Shown here: positions 10,752 to 23,808 of the stretch, in pieces
How positions within the stretch are numbered: the stretch's first letter is position 1
Layout of the letters: every line of letters begins with the position of its first letter
From: Desulfovibrionaceae bacterium
GTDB lineage: Bacteria > Pseudomonadota > Gammaproteobacteria > Burkholderiales > Burkholderiaceae_C
Direction: 5' to 3'
Assembly: GCA_009778355.1 (NCBI GenBank)
Contig: WRJY01000337.1
Coordinates: 1 to 51,303 of the forward strand
DNA: 51,303 bases
Program-made: the position numbers and the translations under genes
Notes under the pieces: model-generated
Told to the model about the DNA's origin: nothing
The model's input: only the letters and a program-made list of their open reading frames with translations
Database searches by the model: none

Positions 10752-10981
10752 TGGGCGGGTTGGCCGGGCGGGCCGTGGAGCGGCGCCTGGTTGGCCGTTG
10801 ATTATCCGGGCGGCGAGGGAGGGCAGGCTAAAATACTCGATTGCTTCGCGGAGATAGGGCGGTGACGGGGGCGGCTTGTTGGCCCCGGCGCGGTTCCGGT
10901 CTTTGCACCCCATTGACCGTTTAAAGGATTGCCGGTCATCGAACCACCACGCCTTTGGCGCGGCGATGGCGGCGAGCACGC

Positions 10982-13771
<2,790 letters not shown>

Positions 13772-13794
13772 CCCCCCTGAGTCACTTGCGCGCC

Positions 13795-13845
13795 ATCCCC
13801 CGCTCTCTTCGGGCGGGGGAGAGGGGGAAAACGTTTCCAACCTTG
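13795..13845. repeat. GC-rich palindrome downstream of secA (possible terminator/dispersed repeat)
   Basis: cccccgc tctcttcg ggcggggg just after the secA stop. Confidence 0.5.
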
Positions 13846-13874
13846 ACAGCCACCACCCCGCAGGAGGCGATGCC

Positions 13875-15104
13875 ATGCCCGTGAATCTTTCAGCGCCCGA
13901 TCCTTCCAAGCTGTTTCCCGTTGCCGGCGTGCGTATCGGCGTGGCCGAGGCAAATATCCGCAAGCCGGGCCGCAAGGACCTGACGGTGTTCCTGCTGGAC
14001 GAAGGCGCCAGCGTCGGCGGTGTATTCACGCGCAACCACTTCTGCGCGGCGCCGGTGCAGCTTTGCCGCCAGCGGCTGGACGAAAGGCAGCCGATCCGCG
14101 CCCTGCTCGTCAACACCGGCAACGCCAACGCCGGCACTGGCGAGGACGGGCTGCGGCGCGCGCGCGACACCTGCGAGGCGCTGGCCGCGCTGCTCAATAT
14201 CCGGCCCGCGCAGGTGCTGCCATTTTCCACCGGCGTCATCATGGAGCCGCTGCCGGCTGAGCGCGTCGTGGCCGGTCTGCCCGCCGCCATCGCCGACGCG
14301 CAGCCGGACCATTGGGCGCGCGCCGCCGAGGGCATCATGACCACCGACACCGTGCCCAAGGCCGTCAGCGCCAGGGCGATGGTGGGAGGCGCTGAAATCA
14401 CCATCACCGGCACAGCCAAGGGTGCGGGCATGATCCGTCCCAACATGGCCACCATGCTGGGCTTTCTGGCCACCGACGCCAGAGTCGACCAGGCGCTGAT
14501 GCGGCAACTGGCGCTGGAGCTGGCCGCGGGCTCGTTCAACCGCATCACCATCGACGGCGACACCTCCACCAACGACTCGTTCATCGTCATCGCCTCGAAC
14601 CGGGCCGCCAATGCGCCCATTACGGCGCTCGATTCAGCCGACGGCCAGGCGCTCAAGCGCGCCATGCTGGCCGTGGCGCGGCAACTGGCGCAGGCCATCG
14701 TGCGCGACGGCGAAGGGGCGACCAAGTTCATTACCGTGCGCGTCGAAGGCGGCAAAACCCCCGACGAATGCCGCCGCGTGGCCTACGCCATCGCGCATTC
14801 GCCGCTGGTCAAGACCGCGTTTTTCGCCAGCGATCCCAACCTGGGCCGTATCTTGGCGGCGGTGGGTTATGCCGACATCGACGATCTGGACCAGACCAAA
14901 ATCGAGCTGTACCTGGACGGCGTACACGTGGCGGCGCAGGGCGGACGCAACCCCGCGTACCGCGAGGAGGACGGCCAGCGCGTGATGCGGCAGGCCGAGA
15001 TCACGGTGCGCGTCCACCTGGGCCGCGGCAGCGCCGCCGACACGGTGTGGACCACCGACCTGAGCCATGAGTACGTGAGTATCAATGCCGACTACAGATC
15101 TTGA
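13875..15104 (+). CDS. argJ: bifunctional glutamate N-acetyltransferase / amino-acid N-acetyltransferase ArgJ
   Basis: [52 protein letters not shown] (ArgJ autocleavage region). Confidence 0.96.
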   Translation: MPVNLSAPDPSKLFPVAGVRIGVAEANIRKPGRKDLTVFLLDEGASVGGVFTRNHFCAAPVQLCRQRLDERQPIRALLVNTGNANAGTGEDGLRRARDTCEALAALLNIRPAQVLPFSTGVIMEPLPAERVVAGLPAAIADAQPDHWARAAEGIMTTDTVPKAVSARAMVGGAEITITGTAKGAGMIRPNMATMLGFLATDARVDQALMRQLALELAAGSFNRITIDGDTSTNDSFIVIASNRAANAPITALDSADGQALKRAMLAVARQLAQAIVRDGEGATKFITVRVEGGKTPDECRRVAYAIAHSPLVKTAFFASDPNLGRILAAVGYADIDDLDQTKIELYLDGVHVAAQGGRNPAYREEDGQRVMRQAEITVRVHLGRGSAADTVWTTDLSHEYVSINADYRS

Positions 15105-15983
15105 ATGAACGAGAAGCTTGACCGCCTGATCGACCGCGCCGAGCAGCTCATCGCCCGCGTCGAGGCCGTGTTGCCCCAACCGCTGGGCGCGCCCGACTGG
15201 AGCGCCGCCGTGGCCTGGCGCTACCGCAAGCGCGCGTCCGGCCACGGCGTGCTGGAGCCGGTGCGCCATGTGGGCGCCATCGCGCTGGCCGACCTGAAGG
15301 AGATCGACGCGCAGAAAGACAAGGTCGAGCGCAACACGCGCCAGTTCATCGAAGGGCGCCCGGCCAACAACGTGCTGCTGACCGGCGCGCGCGGCACCGG
15401 CAAGTCCTCGCTCATCAAGGCCTGCCTGAACGCCTATGCGCCACGGGGGCTGCGCCTGATCGAGGTGGACAAGGCCGACCTGACCGACTTGCCCGACATC
15501 GTGGACGTGGTGGCCGGCCGGGCGGAGAAATTCATCGTCTATTGCGACGACCTCAGCTTCGATGAAGGCGAGCCGGGCTACAAGGCGCTCAAGAGCATTC
15601 TCGACGGCAGCGTGGCCGCCAGCACTCCCAACGTGCTGGTGTACGCCACCAGCAACCGGCGTCATCTGCTGCCCGAGCACATGAAGGACAACTTGAGTCA
15701 TACGCACGGCGACGATGGCGAGCTGCACCCCGGCGAAGTGGTAGAAGAAAAAATATCGCTGTCCGAACGCTTCGGCCTGTGGGTCAGCTTCTACCCGTTC
15801 AGCCAGGACGAATACCTGGTCATCGCCGGGCAATGGCTGGGCGCGCTGGGCGCCAGCGCCGCGCAGATCGCAGCGGCCCGGCCTGATGCGCTGGTGTGGG
15901 CGCTGGAACGCGGTTCGCGCTCTGGCCGCGTGGCCTACCAGTTCGCGCGCGATTTCATGGGCCGCGCGGCAGGCGAGGTCTGA
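15105..15983 (+). CDS. DUF815 family AAA ATP-binding protein
   Basis: FIEGRPANNVLLTGARGTGKSSLIKACLN...KFIVYCDDLSFDEGEPGYKALKSILDGSVA...VLVYATSNRRHLLPE. Confidence 0.92.
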   Translation: MNEKLDRLIDRAEQLIARVEAVLPQPLGAPDWSAAVAWRYRKRASGHGVLEPVRHVGAIALADLKEIDAQKDKVERNTRQFIEGRPANNVLLTGARGTGKSSLIKACLNAYAPRGLRLIEVDKADLTDLPDIVDVVAGRAEKFIVYCDDLSFDEGEPGYKALKSILDGSVAASTPNVLVYATSNRRHLLPEHMKDNLSHTHGDDGELHPGEVVEEKISLSERFGLWVSFYPFSQDEYLVIAGQWLGALGASAAQIAAARPDALVWALERGSRSGRVAYQFARDFMGRAAGEV

Positions 15984-15996
15984 CCAGGACGCAACG

Positions 15997-16461
15997 ATGA
16001 GCGCCAGCGTGCTCAAGGCCGACCCGCACCTGCCGCGCGCGGGCGCCGCTGCTCGCGCGGTGGTCGATGTGGCGGTGGGCGTGCTGCTGCGGCCGGACGG
16101 CGGTTTTCTGCTCACCTCGCGTCCTGCCGGCAAGGTCTATGCCGGTTATTGGGAATTTCCGGGCGGCAAGCTGGAAGCGGGCGAAGCCGTCGAGCGCGCG
16201 CTGGCGCGCGAACTGCACGAGGAACTGGGCATCGGTGTTGATGCTGGCGCGGTGCGCCGCTGGCGCGAGCAACTGGTCGATTACCCTCATGCGCTGGTGC
16301 GTCTGCATTTCTGCAAAGTGCGGTCTTGGCGCGGCGAGTTGCAGATGCGCGAAGGCCAGCGCTTTTGCTGGCAACGCTTGCCCGTGCAAGTCAGTCCCGT
16401 GCTGCCCGGCGCGCTGCCGGTGTTGCAGTGGCTGGCCGAAGAGGGCGGCCAAGCTGACTGA
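15997..16461 (+). CDS. NUDIX hydrolase, MutT-like (8-oxo-dGTP diphosphatase family)
   Basis: Nudix box GGKLEAGEAVERALARELHEELGI preceded by GYWEFP. Confidence 0.92.
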   Translation: MSASVLKADPHLPRAGAAARAVVDVAVGVLLRPDGGFLLTSRPAGKVYAGYWEFPGGKLEAGEAVERALARELHEELGIGVDAGAVRRWREQLVDYPHALVRLHFCKVRSWRGELQMREGQRFCWQRLPVQVSPVLPGALPVLQWLAEEGGQAD

Positions 16462-16490
16462 TGCTATTGTATTGATAGCGCTAACGGGCT

Positions 16491-16709
16491 CTAATGGAGC
16501 CGCGCATCTGATGGCGCATCGTCGATGCCTTGGTCGGGCTCGGCTTCGACGCGAAAGCTCTCGTTGGCCCAGGCGCCCAAATCGTGCAGCTTGCAACGCT
16601 GGCTGCAAAAGGGCCGGAACGGGTTTTCAGGCGCGTAGAGGCTGAACCCGCCGCACGCCGGGCAGCGCACGGTGCGCGGGCGCGGCGCGTTGTCGTCGCC
16701 GCCGGTCAT
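16491..16709 (-). CDS. yacG: DNA gyrase inhibitor YacG
   Basis: VRCPACGGFSLYAPENPFRPFCSQRCKLHDLGAWANESFRV (CxxC...CxxxC zinc motif). Confidence 0.93.
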   Translation of the reverse strand: MTGGDDNAPRPRTVRCPACGGFSLYAPENPFRPFCSQRCKLHDLGAWANESFRVEAEPDQGIDDAPSDARLH

Positions 16710-17461
16710 CCGCACAGCGCCAGTTCCAGGGGCGCGTCTTCGTGCGCCGGGTGCAGCTTGCCATCGGGTTCGTGGCGCATCAGCCGTACCGAGGCCATCA
16801 GGCGGTTGCCGCTGATTTCGGGCACCAGTTCGAGTGACTCGTCGATGCGCAGGCGCAGCAACTGGAAGATGCGGTCTTGCGGCAGCAGTTGCTGGAATTG
16901 CCCGCCGATGGTCATCACTTTTTGCGGGCTGCCCCAATCGCGCAGGATTTGCAACAGCAGGCCGATGCCGTTGGCCATCGGCACCAGCGTGCTGATCCAT
17001 TGCTCCAGATCGGCGCGGCGCGCGCCCGATGGGCGGTGCTGCCACGCATGGTAGGCCGGCAGGTCGAACGAGCAGGTGCCGGCGGCAATCACGGCGCGGC
17101 TGCGCACGGCCATCAGCCATTCGTTGTCGGCCAGTTCCAGTCCGGGCTTGCCGAACTGCTGGGAAAGCTGGGCGGAGGTGTCGTCCAGGCGTTCCAGTAC
17201 GGCGTTGAGCGAAGCCTCCGAGATGGATGGGTTGCCGCGAAAGGCGGCCATGCGCGCCTTCTGCTTTTCAAGGTCTTTCAATATGTCGGACTTCAAGTCG
17301 GCGCGACCGGTGACGTCCACCGCGTCGAAGATCGTCATGAGCGCGAAATGATGGTCCAGCGGAGCATTGCGCGGCAGCAACTGATGCAGGCGGGCAAACA
17401 AATGCTCCAGCCGCAGGTAGGTGCGGATGCGCTCGTTGAAGGGGTATTCGTACAGGATCAC
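16706..17461 (-). CDS. zapD: cell division protein ZapD
   Basis: MILYEYPFNERIRTYLRLEHLFARL; adjacent to yacG and coaE. Confidence 0.94.
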   Translation of the reverse strand: MILYEYPFNERIRTYLRLEHLFARLHQLLPRNAPLDHHFALMTIFDAVDVTGRADLKSDILKDLEKQKARMAAFRGNPSISEASLNAVLERLDDTSAQLSQQFGKPGLELADNEWLMAVRSRAVIAAGTCSFDLPAYHAWQHRPSGARRADLEQWISTLVPMANGIGLLLQILRDWGSPQKVMTIGGQFQQLLPQDRIFQLLRLRIDESLELVPEISGNRLMASVRLMRHEPDGKLHPAHEDAPLELALCG

Positions 17462-17489
17462 GCGATGGCCTCGGATGACACGGCGGGAA

Positions 17490-18092
17490 TCATAGCCCGA
17501 AGAGTATCGCCAACTTCCGTATGTGGTGTTGCAACATTTGTATCGTGACCCCGGCGCCGTTGGCCACCACGATGTCGGCGGCGGCCAGCCGCTGGCCGCG
17601 CGTGGCCTGCGCTTGCACGATGCGCTCGATCTCGTCCGGCGGCAACTGGCTGCGGGCCTGCACGCGCTCGATCTGCGTGGCGCGGTCGCAATCGACCACC
17701 AGAACGCGGTCCACGCGGGCGCGCCAACGCGCGCCGGCCTCGACCAGCAGCGGCACGTCGAACACGATCAGGGCGCGGCCCTGGGCCAGGGCTTGGCGGG
17801 CCTGCCGGTCGGTTTCCTGGCTGACCAGCGGGTGAATGATGGCTTCCAGCCGCGCGCGGTTGCCGGCATCGCGGAACACCAGGGCCCGCATGGCGGCGCG
17901 GTCGAGCGCGCCATCGCTGCCGATCAATTGAGGGCCAAATGCAGCCGCGATGGCGGGCAGGGCGCTGCCGCCCGGCGCAGTGGCGGCGCGCGAAATGGCG
18001 TCGGCATCGATCACCGCCGCACCGCGCTCGGCCAGCAGGGCGCTGACGGTGCTCTTGCCGCTGCCGATGCCACCCGTGAGTCCGACCAGCAT
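17490..18092 (-). CDS. coaE: dephospho-CoA kinase
   Basis: MLVGLTGGIGSGKSTVSALLAERGAAVIDADAISR. Confidence 0.95.
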   Translation of the reverse strand: MLVGLTGGIGSGKSTVSALLAERGAAVIDADAISRAATAPGGSALPAIAAAFGPQLIGSDGALDRAAMRALVFRDAGNRARLEAIIHPLVSQETDRQARQALAQGRALIVFDVPLLVEAGARWRARVDRVLVVDCDRATQIERVQARSQLPPDEIERIVQAQATRGQRLAAADIVVANGAGVTIQMLQHHIRKLAILFGL

Positions 18093-18192
18093 GGCTAGTA
18101 CTCCGGCCAGTAAATATCGAAACATGAAATCGCGCTCACCCCAGGGCGGCGGCGCAAATCCTCACGATACCACTGGGTGTCGCTGCGGTTTG

Positions 18193-18226
18193 CCCTTGCA
18201 GGGCGCGGCCCAGCCAGAGGCTGGGC
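18193..18226. repeat. 34-bp repeat containing hairpin CCCAGCC-AGA-GGCTGGG
   Basis: cccttgcagggcgcggcccagccagaggctgggc is identical at 39157-39190. Confidence 0.9.
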
Positions 18227-18268
18227 GCCAGTATTGGCGTGACACGACACTAGGTGACATCGCTCACG

Positions 18269-18458
18269 CTGGCTGAAATGAATGCGCAGCATGGCGCTCA
18301 GGGCAAAGGGCGGGCGGCTGGTTTTGGCCACGGGCGCATGTGGCTCAATGAGTGCCCGCAGTTGCGTCCACGGCACGACTTGCTCCATTTCACCGGGGAG
18401 CACACGCTTGGCGCGTGCGCTGGCTGCTCAGGTCGATGGCAAGGCCGGTTTGCTCCAT
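18269..18458 (-). pseudogene. IS5-like transposase N-terminal remnant
   Basis: MEQVVPWTQLRALIEPHAPVAKTSRPPFALSAMLRIHF matches the IS5-type N-terminal pattern; an upstream frame MEQTGLAIDLSSQRTRQ joins only by frameshift; no catalytic DDE region. Confidence 0.72.
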
Positions 18459-18573
18459 GCGTGCATTGTCCTTGACGGCTGCTGGTCATGCCAAGGGAGA
18501 AGGCGCGGGGTCTGATCCCTGGTGTGCCTGATTTCTTGCTCGCAAAGCGAACGGAAGCCAGATGCGTTTGTTT

Positions 18574-19017
18574 TCAGCGCAGAACCAGCACCGGGATTTC
18601 GGAATGCGTCAGTACTTGTTGGGTTTCGCTGCCGAGCAGCAGGCGTTTGACGCCCTTGCGACCGTGCGATGCCATGACGATCAGGTCGGCCTCGTGCTTC
18701 TTGGCGGCGGCGATCAGCGCGTCGGACACGATGTCGGAGCGGGCGATGACGGCCTTGACGGTGACGCCTTGCGCGGCCCCGGCGGTCTTGACCGCCTCGA
18801 CCACCGCATGGCCTTCGTCGCTCCATTGCTGTTCCACGCGGGCGACATCCTGCGTGGACAGCGGGATCGCGCCCTCGAAGTAGCTCTGCGGATAGCGCGG
18901 CACCACCTTCAATGCGATCAATTCGGCTTTCAGGCTGGCGGCCAGGGCGATGGCGTCGCTGACGGCCTTGTTGGAGAGTTCGGAGCCGTCGGTGGCCACG
19001 AGAATGCGTCGATACAT
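18574..19017 (-). CDS. universal stress protein (UspA family)
   Basis: MYRRILVATDGSELSNKAVSDAIALA...LIVMASHGRKGVKRLLLGSETQQVLTHSEIPVLVLR. Confidence 0.93.
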   Translation of the reverse strand: MYRRILVATDGSELSNKAVSDAIALAASLKAELIALKVVPRYPQSYFEGAIPLSTQDVARVEQQWSDEGHAVVEAVKTAGAAQGVTVKAVIARSDIVSDALIAAAKKHEADLIVMASHGRKGVKRLLLGSETQQVLTHSEIPVLVLR

Positions 19018-19084
19018 GCTGAAGTTCCCCTGAGAAATTTGTCCAGGCAAGGTGGGTAGCTTAACTTGGCTTTGCGCTCAACAA

Positions 19085-19098
19085 TTAACGCGCGTCAA
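19085..19098. promoter_or_regulatory. candidate FNR/Anr-type site between usp and ccoI
   Basis: TTAAC-GCGC-GTCAA against consensus TTGAT-NNNN-ATCAA; imperfect. Confidence 0.4.
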
Positions 19099-19137
19099 GC
19101 CCGCTTCAAGTAAAGCCGGTACAGTGCCGACCCGAAT

Positions 19138-21474
19138 ATGCAGGCCGCTGGCGCGCTTTTGTCGCCGCCTTCAGAGATGGAGGCGCAGGTGTTGTCTGCG
19201 CCGCCGGCTGGCGGCGCGGCTGGCTTGGCGCTGCTGGACGAGCGCGACGAGTGGCTGGAATTCAGCCGCCCGGTCGGCTCGCAGCCCGGGACGGCGCCCG
19301 CGCGGTGGGAATCGACGGTGGTTTTCGAGGGTATGCACTGCGCGGCCTGCGCCGTGACGATCGAGCAGGCCTTGCAGGGCGCGCCGGGCGTGATCGAGGC
19401 CGAGGTCAACGCCGCCAGCCACCGTGGCCGGGTGGTGTGGGATGAGGGCGCGACCAAGCCGTCGGCCTGGATGCAGGCGGTGCTGCGGGCGGGTTACCGG
19501 CCATTGCCGGCGCATGGCGTCCGGGCCAGCGCCGAGCGGCAGGCGCAAACGCGCAAGATGCTGTGGCGCCTGGGCGTGGCGGGCCTGTGCATGATGCAGG
19601 TGATGATGTACGCCACGCCGAGCTATGTCACCGCGCCGGGCCAGATCGAGCCGGACATCGAACATCTGCTGCGCTGGGCGCAGTTTTGGCTGTCGGTGCC
19701 GGTGCTGCTGTTTTCCTGCTGGCCGTTTTTCAGCAACGCGCTGCGCGATTTGCGGCTGCGGCGCGTGAGCATGGATCTGCCGGTGGCGCTGGGCATGTCG
19801 ATCACGTTCGTGGTCAGCAGCCTGGGCACCTACGAGCCGGGCGGGCTGTTCGGCCACGAGGTGTATTTCGATTCGCTGACCATGTTCGTGTTTTTCCTGT
19901 TGGCTGGCCGCTGGCTGGAGTTGCGCTTGCGCGACCGCACCGCCGGCGCGCTGGAGGCGTTGATGCACCGGCTGCCGGAAAGCGTGGAGCGGCGCGTGGA
20001 TGCCAATGCGTGGGAGCGGGTGTCGATCCGGCGGCTGCGCGTGGGCGACGTGATTCGCGTGCTGCCGGGCGAGTCGTTTCCGGCGGATGGCGAAATCCTG
20101 TCGGGCAATACCCTGGTGGACGAGGCGCTGCTGACCGGCGAATCGACGCCGCTGCCGCGTCAGCCGGGGCAGGCGGTGATTGCCGGCAGCCACAACCAGG
20201 CGGCCCCAGTGGTGGCGCGCGTGGACCGCGTGGGCGCCGACACGCGCTATGCGCAGATCGTGGCGCTGATGGAGCAGGCGTCCACCAGCAAGCCGCACGT
20301 CGCGCAACTGGCCGACCGGCTGGCCAAGCCGTTCTTGATCTTCGTGCTGCTGGCCGCCGCGCTGGCCTGCGCCTGGTGGTGGTCCTTTGATCCGGGCCAT
20401 GCGCTGATGGTCGCGGTGGCCGTGCTGGTCGTGACCTGTCCGTGCGCGCTGTCGCTGGCCACGCCGGCGGCGATGCTGGCCAGCGCCGGGGCGCTGGCGC
20501 GCGATGGCGTTCTGGTGCGGCGTCTTCAGGCGCTGGAGACGCTGGCCGGCGTCAGCGAGATGGCGTTCGACAAGACGGGCACCCTGACGCGCGATGCCTT
20601 CGTCCTGGAGCGGGTGGAAACGCGCGAGGGTGTGCCGCGTTCACAGGCGCTCGGCCTGGCCGCCGTGCTGGCGCGGGGCAGCCTGCACCCGGTGTCGCGC
20701 GCCATTGCGGACGGTGCGCGCGAAGAAAATGGCGATGCCGCCTTGCCGTTTGAACTGGCCGATGCGCATGAAGTGGCCGGCATGGGGGTTACCGCCCGCG
20801 TCAGGGATGGGGCCGTCATGCGCGAGCTTCGGCTGGGTTCGGCGGCTTTTTGCGGGCTGGCCGCCGGGCCGGCTGAAGGCTTGGCGGGCCATCTGTGCGA
20901 CGAACGCGGCTGGCTGGCGAGTTTTTATCTGCGCGAGGATCTGCGCGAAGACGCGCGGCTTGCCGTGCAGGCGCTCATGGCCGGCGGCGTGCGCGTGCGG
21001 CTGCTGTCCGGCGACCGCCCGGAGCAGGCGGCCCGCGTGGGGCGGCTTGCGGGCATCGAGGACACGCGCGGCGGTTGTTCGCCAGCCGAGAAACTGAGCG
21101 CCATGCGCGAGGCGCAGCAGTCCGGCGCCACCGTCGCCATGGTGGGCGATGGACTCAATGACGGCCCGGTGCTGGCCGGCGCCGACGTGTCGTTTGCATT
21201 TGGCCGCGCCGTGCCGCTGGCGCGCGCGCGCGCCGATTTCGTCGTCTTGTCCGGGCACCTGGCATCGATTGCGCAGACCTGGCGTCAGGCGCGCCGCACG
21301 ATGCGGATCGTGCGTCAGAATCTGGGCTGGGCGGTGGCCTACAACGCCGTTGCCGTGCCGCTGGCCGTGGCCGACTGGATGCCGGCCTGGGCCGCGGGGC
21401 TGGGCATGGCGGCCAGCTCGCTGCTGGTGGTGCTCAATGCGCTGCGGCTGGCGTCCGCGCGCAAGACGATTTGA
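19138..21474 (+). CDS. ccoI: heavy metal translocating P-type ATPase, cbb3 oxidase-associated (CcoI/FixI)
   Basis: GMHCAACAVTIEQAL, VLVVTCPCALSLATPAA, FDKTGTLTRD, MVGDGLNDGPVLAGADVS; upstream of ccoS/ccoN. Confidence 0.93.
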   Translation: MQAAGALLSPPSEMEAQVLSAPPAGGAAGLALLDERDEWLEFSRPVGSQPGTAPARWESTVVFEGMHCAACAVTIEQALQGAPGVIEAEVNAASHRGRVVWDEGATKPSAWMQAVLRAGYRPLPAHGVRASAERQAQTRKMLWRLGVAGLCMMQVMMYATPSYVTAPGQIEPDIEHLLRWAQFWLSVPVLLFSCWPFFSNALRDLRLRRVSMDLPVALGMSITFVVSSLGTYEPGGLFGHEVYFDSLTMFVFFLLAGRWLELRLRDRTAGALEALMHRLPESVERRVDANAWERVSIRRLRVGDVIRVLPGESFPADGEILSGNTLVDEALLTGESTPLPRQPGQAVIAGSHNQAAPVVARVDRVGADTRYAQIVALMEQASTSKPHVAQLADRLAKPFLIFVLLAAALACAWWWSFDPGHALMVAVAVLVVTCPCALSLATPAAMLASAGALARDGVLVRRLQALETLAGVSEMAFDKTGTLTRDAFVLERVETREGVPRSQALGLAAVLARGSLHPVSRAIADGAREENGDAALPFELADAHEVAGMGVTARVRDGAVMRELRLGSAAFCGLAAGPAEGLAGHLCDERGWLASFYLREDLREDARLAVQALMAGGVRVRLLSGDRPEQAARVGRLAGIEDTRGGCSPAEKLSAMREAQQSGATVAMVGDGLNDGPVLAGADVSFAFGRAVPLARARADFVVLSGHLASIAQTWRQARRTMRIVRQNLGWAVAYNAVAVPLAVADWMPAWAAGLGMAASSLLVVLNALRLASARKTI

Positions 21475-21488
21475 CTGGAGCGTGACCG

Positions 21489-21626
21489 ATGGACATCCTG
21501 TATTTGCTGATCCCGCTTTCGGTGGTGCTGGTTTTTTTCATTCTCGGCGCGTTGTGGTGGGCCATCAACCGTGGCCAGTTCGACGACGTCGACCGCGAGG
21601 CCGAACGCATTCTTGAGGGTGATTGA
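21489..21626 (+). CDS. ccoS: cbb3-type cytochrome oxidase assembly protein CcoS
   Basis: MDILYLLIPLSVVLVFFILGALWWAINRGQFDDVDREAERILEGD; not in the supplied ORF list because it is short. Confidence 0.93.
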   Translation: MDILYLLIPLSVVLVFFILGALWWAINRGQFDDVDREAERILEGD

Positions 21627-21636
21627 TTCATATCAA
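21623..21636. promoter_or_regulatory. perfect FNR/Anr box upstream of ccoN
   Basis: TTGAT-TCAT-ATCAA inside the longer palindrome TGATTGAT-tcat-ATCAATCA. Confidence 0.85.
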
Positions 21637-21692
21637 TCATGACCATGATTCGTTCGTGGATACTGCCCCCGTCATATCAGTAAGAGGTGGAA

Positions 21693-23132
21693 ATGACATT
21701 TGCCAATACGAAAGCCACGGCGTACAACGACAAAGTGGTCCGACAGTTCGCCATCATGACGGTCGTCTGGGGCGTGGTCGGTATGCTTGTGGGCGTCATC
21801 ATCGCTGCACAACTGGCCTGGCCAGCACTCAATCTGGGCATTCCGTGGCTCAGTTACGGTCGATTGCGGCCGCTACACACCAACGCGATCATCTTCGCGT
21901 TCGGGGGTTCCGCGCTGTTCGCCACCGCCTACTACGTCGTCCAGCGTACCTGTCAGGTGCGGCTGTTCTCCGACGGGCTGGCGGCGTTCACCTTCTGGGG
22001 CTGGCAGTTCATCATCGTGTGCGCTGCGCTGTCGCTGCCGCTGGGCTTTACCAGCGGCAAGGAATACGCCGAACTGGAGTGGCCCATCGACATCATGATC
22101 GCCGTGGTGTGGGTGTCGTTTGCCATCGTGTTCTTCGGCACGCTGGGCACGCGCAAGGTCAAGCACATCTACGTGGCCAACTGGTTCTATGGCGGCTTCA
22201 TTCTCGCCGTCGCGCTGTTGCACGTGGTCAACAGCGCCGAAATGCCGATTGGTCTGATGAAGTCCTACTCCGCCTATGCCGGCGTGCAGGACGCTATGGT
22301 GCAGTGGTGGTACGGGCACAATGCCGTGGGCTTTTTCTTGACGGCGGGCTTCCTGGGGATGATGTACTACTTCATCCCCAAGCAGGCTGAACGTCCGATC
22401 TACAGCTACCGGCTGTCCATCGTTCACTTCTGGGCCCTGATCTTCACCTACATGTGGGCCGGCCCGCACCACCTGCACTACACGGCGCTGCCGGACTGGA
22501 CGCAGTCCATCGGCATGGTCTTCTCGCTGATTTTGCTGGCGCCAAGCTGGGGCGGCATGATCAACGGCATCATGACGCTGTCGGGTGCATGGCACAAGCT
22601 GCGCGACGACCCGATCCTGCGCTTTTTGATCGTGTCGCTGTCTTTCTACGGCATGTCCACCTTTGAAGGGCCGATGATGTCGATCAAGACGGTGAACGCG
22701 CTGTCGCACTACACCGACTGGACCATTGGCCACGTGCACTCCGGCGCGCTGGGCTGGGTGGGCCTGATTACCATGGGTTCCATGTACTACCTGATTCCGC
22801 GCCTGTTCGGCCAGAAGAGGATGTACAGCACCAAGGCCATCGAGGTGCATTTCTGGATCGCCACCGTCGGCATCGTGATTTACATCGCCGCAATGTGGAT
22901 TGCCGGCGTAATGCAAGGTCTGATGTGGAGGGCCGTGAACGCCGACGGCACGCTGACCTACACGTTCGTCGAGTCGGTGAAGGCCACCTTCCCGTTCTAC
23001 GTGCTGCGTCTGCTGGGCGGTCTGCTGTACCTTTGCGGCATGCTCATCATGCTGTGGAACACCATCAAGACGGCTGTGGCCGGGCGTATTGCGCCGGTAC
23101 AAATTCCCGGCGTTGCCGCCGCTCACGCCTGA
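21693..23132 (+). CDS. ccoN: cytochrome c oxidase, cbb3-type, subunit I
   Basis: [60 protein letters not shown]. Confidence 0.97.
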   Translation: MTFANTKATAYNDKVVRQFAIMTVVWGVVGMLVGVIIAAQLAWPALNLGIPWLSYGRLRPLHTNAIIFAFGGSALFATAYYVVQRTCQVRLFSDGLAAFTFWGWQFIIVCAALSLPLGFTSGKEYAELEWPIDIMIAVVWVSFAIVFFGTLGTRKVKHIYVANWFYGGFILAVALLHVVNSAEMPIGLMKSYSAYAGVQDAMVQWWYGHNAVGFFLTAGFLGMMYYFIPKQAERPIYSYRLSIVHFWALIFTYMWAGPHHLHYTALPDWTQSIGMVFSLILLAPSWGGMINGIMTLSGAWHKLRDDPILRFLIVSLSFYGMSTFEGPMMSIKTVNALSHYTDWTIGHVHSGALGWVGLITMGSMYYLIPRLFGQKRMYSTKAIEVHFWIATVGIVIYIAAMWIAGVMQGLMWRAVNADGTLTYTFVESVKATFPFYVLRLLGGLLYLCGMLIMLWNTIKTAVAGRIAPVQIPGVAAAHA

Positions 23133-23151
23133 TGGGGAGGTAAAGATCATC

Positions 23152-23787
23152 ATGGCTCAACAAAAACTCACGGCTCATGGCGTCGTCGAGACGAACAACT
23201 TCCTGTTGCTGGTCTTGATCCTGATCGTCGTCACGTTCGGCGGTCTGGTCGAAATCGTGCCGCTGTTCTTCCAGAAATCGACCACGCAGCCGATCGAGGG
23301 CCTGAAGCCCTACACCGCGCTGCAACTCGTGGGGCGTGACATCTACGTCCGCGAGGGTTGCTACCTCTGCCACTCGCAGATGATCCGTCCGTTCCGCGCC
23401 GAGGCGCTGCGCTACGGCCCCTATTCGGTGGCGGGTGAATTCGTCTATGACCACCCGTTCCAGTGGGGCAGCAAGCGCACCGGGCCTGACTTGGCGCGCG
23501 TCGGCGGCCGCTACACCGACGATTGGCATCACCGCCACCTGACCGATCCGCGCGCCGTGGTGCCGGAATCGGTCATGCCGGCCTATCCGTGGCTGGGACA
23601 AACCGAAGCCGGCGCGACCGAAACGAGCTTGCGCGGGACGGTTCAGACGCGGATGCGCGCCATGCGTACGCTGGGTGTCCCCTATACCGACAAGGACATC
23701 GAAGGGGCGCCGGAGGAGATCAAGGGCAAGACTGAACTCGACGCCCTCGTCGCCTACCTTCAGGTCTTGGGCATTTATCGCAAATAA
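23152..23787 (+). CDS. ccoO: cytochrome c oxidase, cbb3-type, subunit II
   Basis: [55 protein letters not shown]. Confidence 0.97.
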   Translation: MAQQKLTAHGVVETNNFLLLVLILIVVTFGGLVEIVPLFFQKSTTQPIEGLKPYTALQLVGRDIYVREGCYLCHSQMIRPFRAEALRYGPYSVAGEFVYDHPFQWGSKRTGPDLARVGGRYTDDWHHRHLTDPRAVVPESVMPAYPWLGQTEAGATETSLRGTVQTRMRAMRTLGVPYTDKDIEGAPEEIKGKTELDALVAYLQVLGIYRK

Positions 23788-23808
23788 GCCAGAGGAAGGA
23801 CGTGCATC

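Noticed and set aside
18226-18252. gtgtcgtgtca motif (minus strand) shared with 38544-38554
   Set aside because: Only 11 identical bases with a loosely similar flank; too short to call an element without a genome-wide count.
19171-20400. Minus-strand ORF opposite ccoI
   Set aside because: Shadow ORF; the plus strand carries all P-type ATPase motifs.
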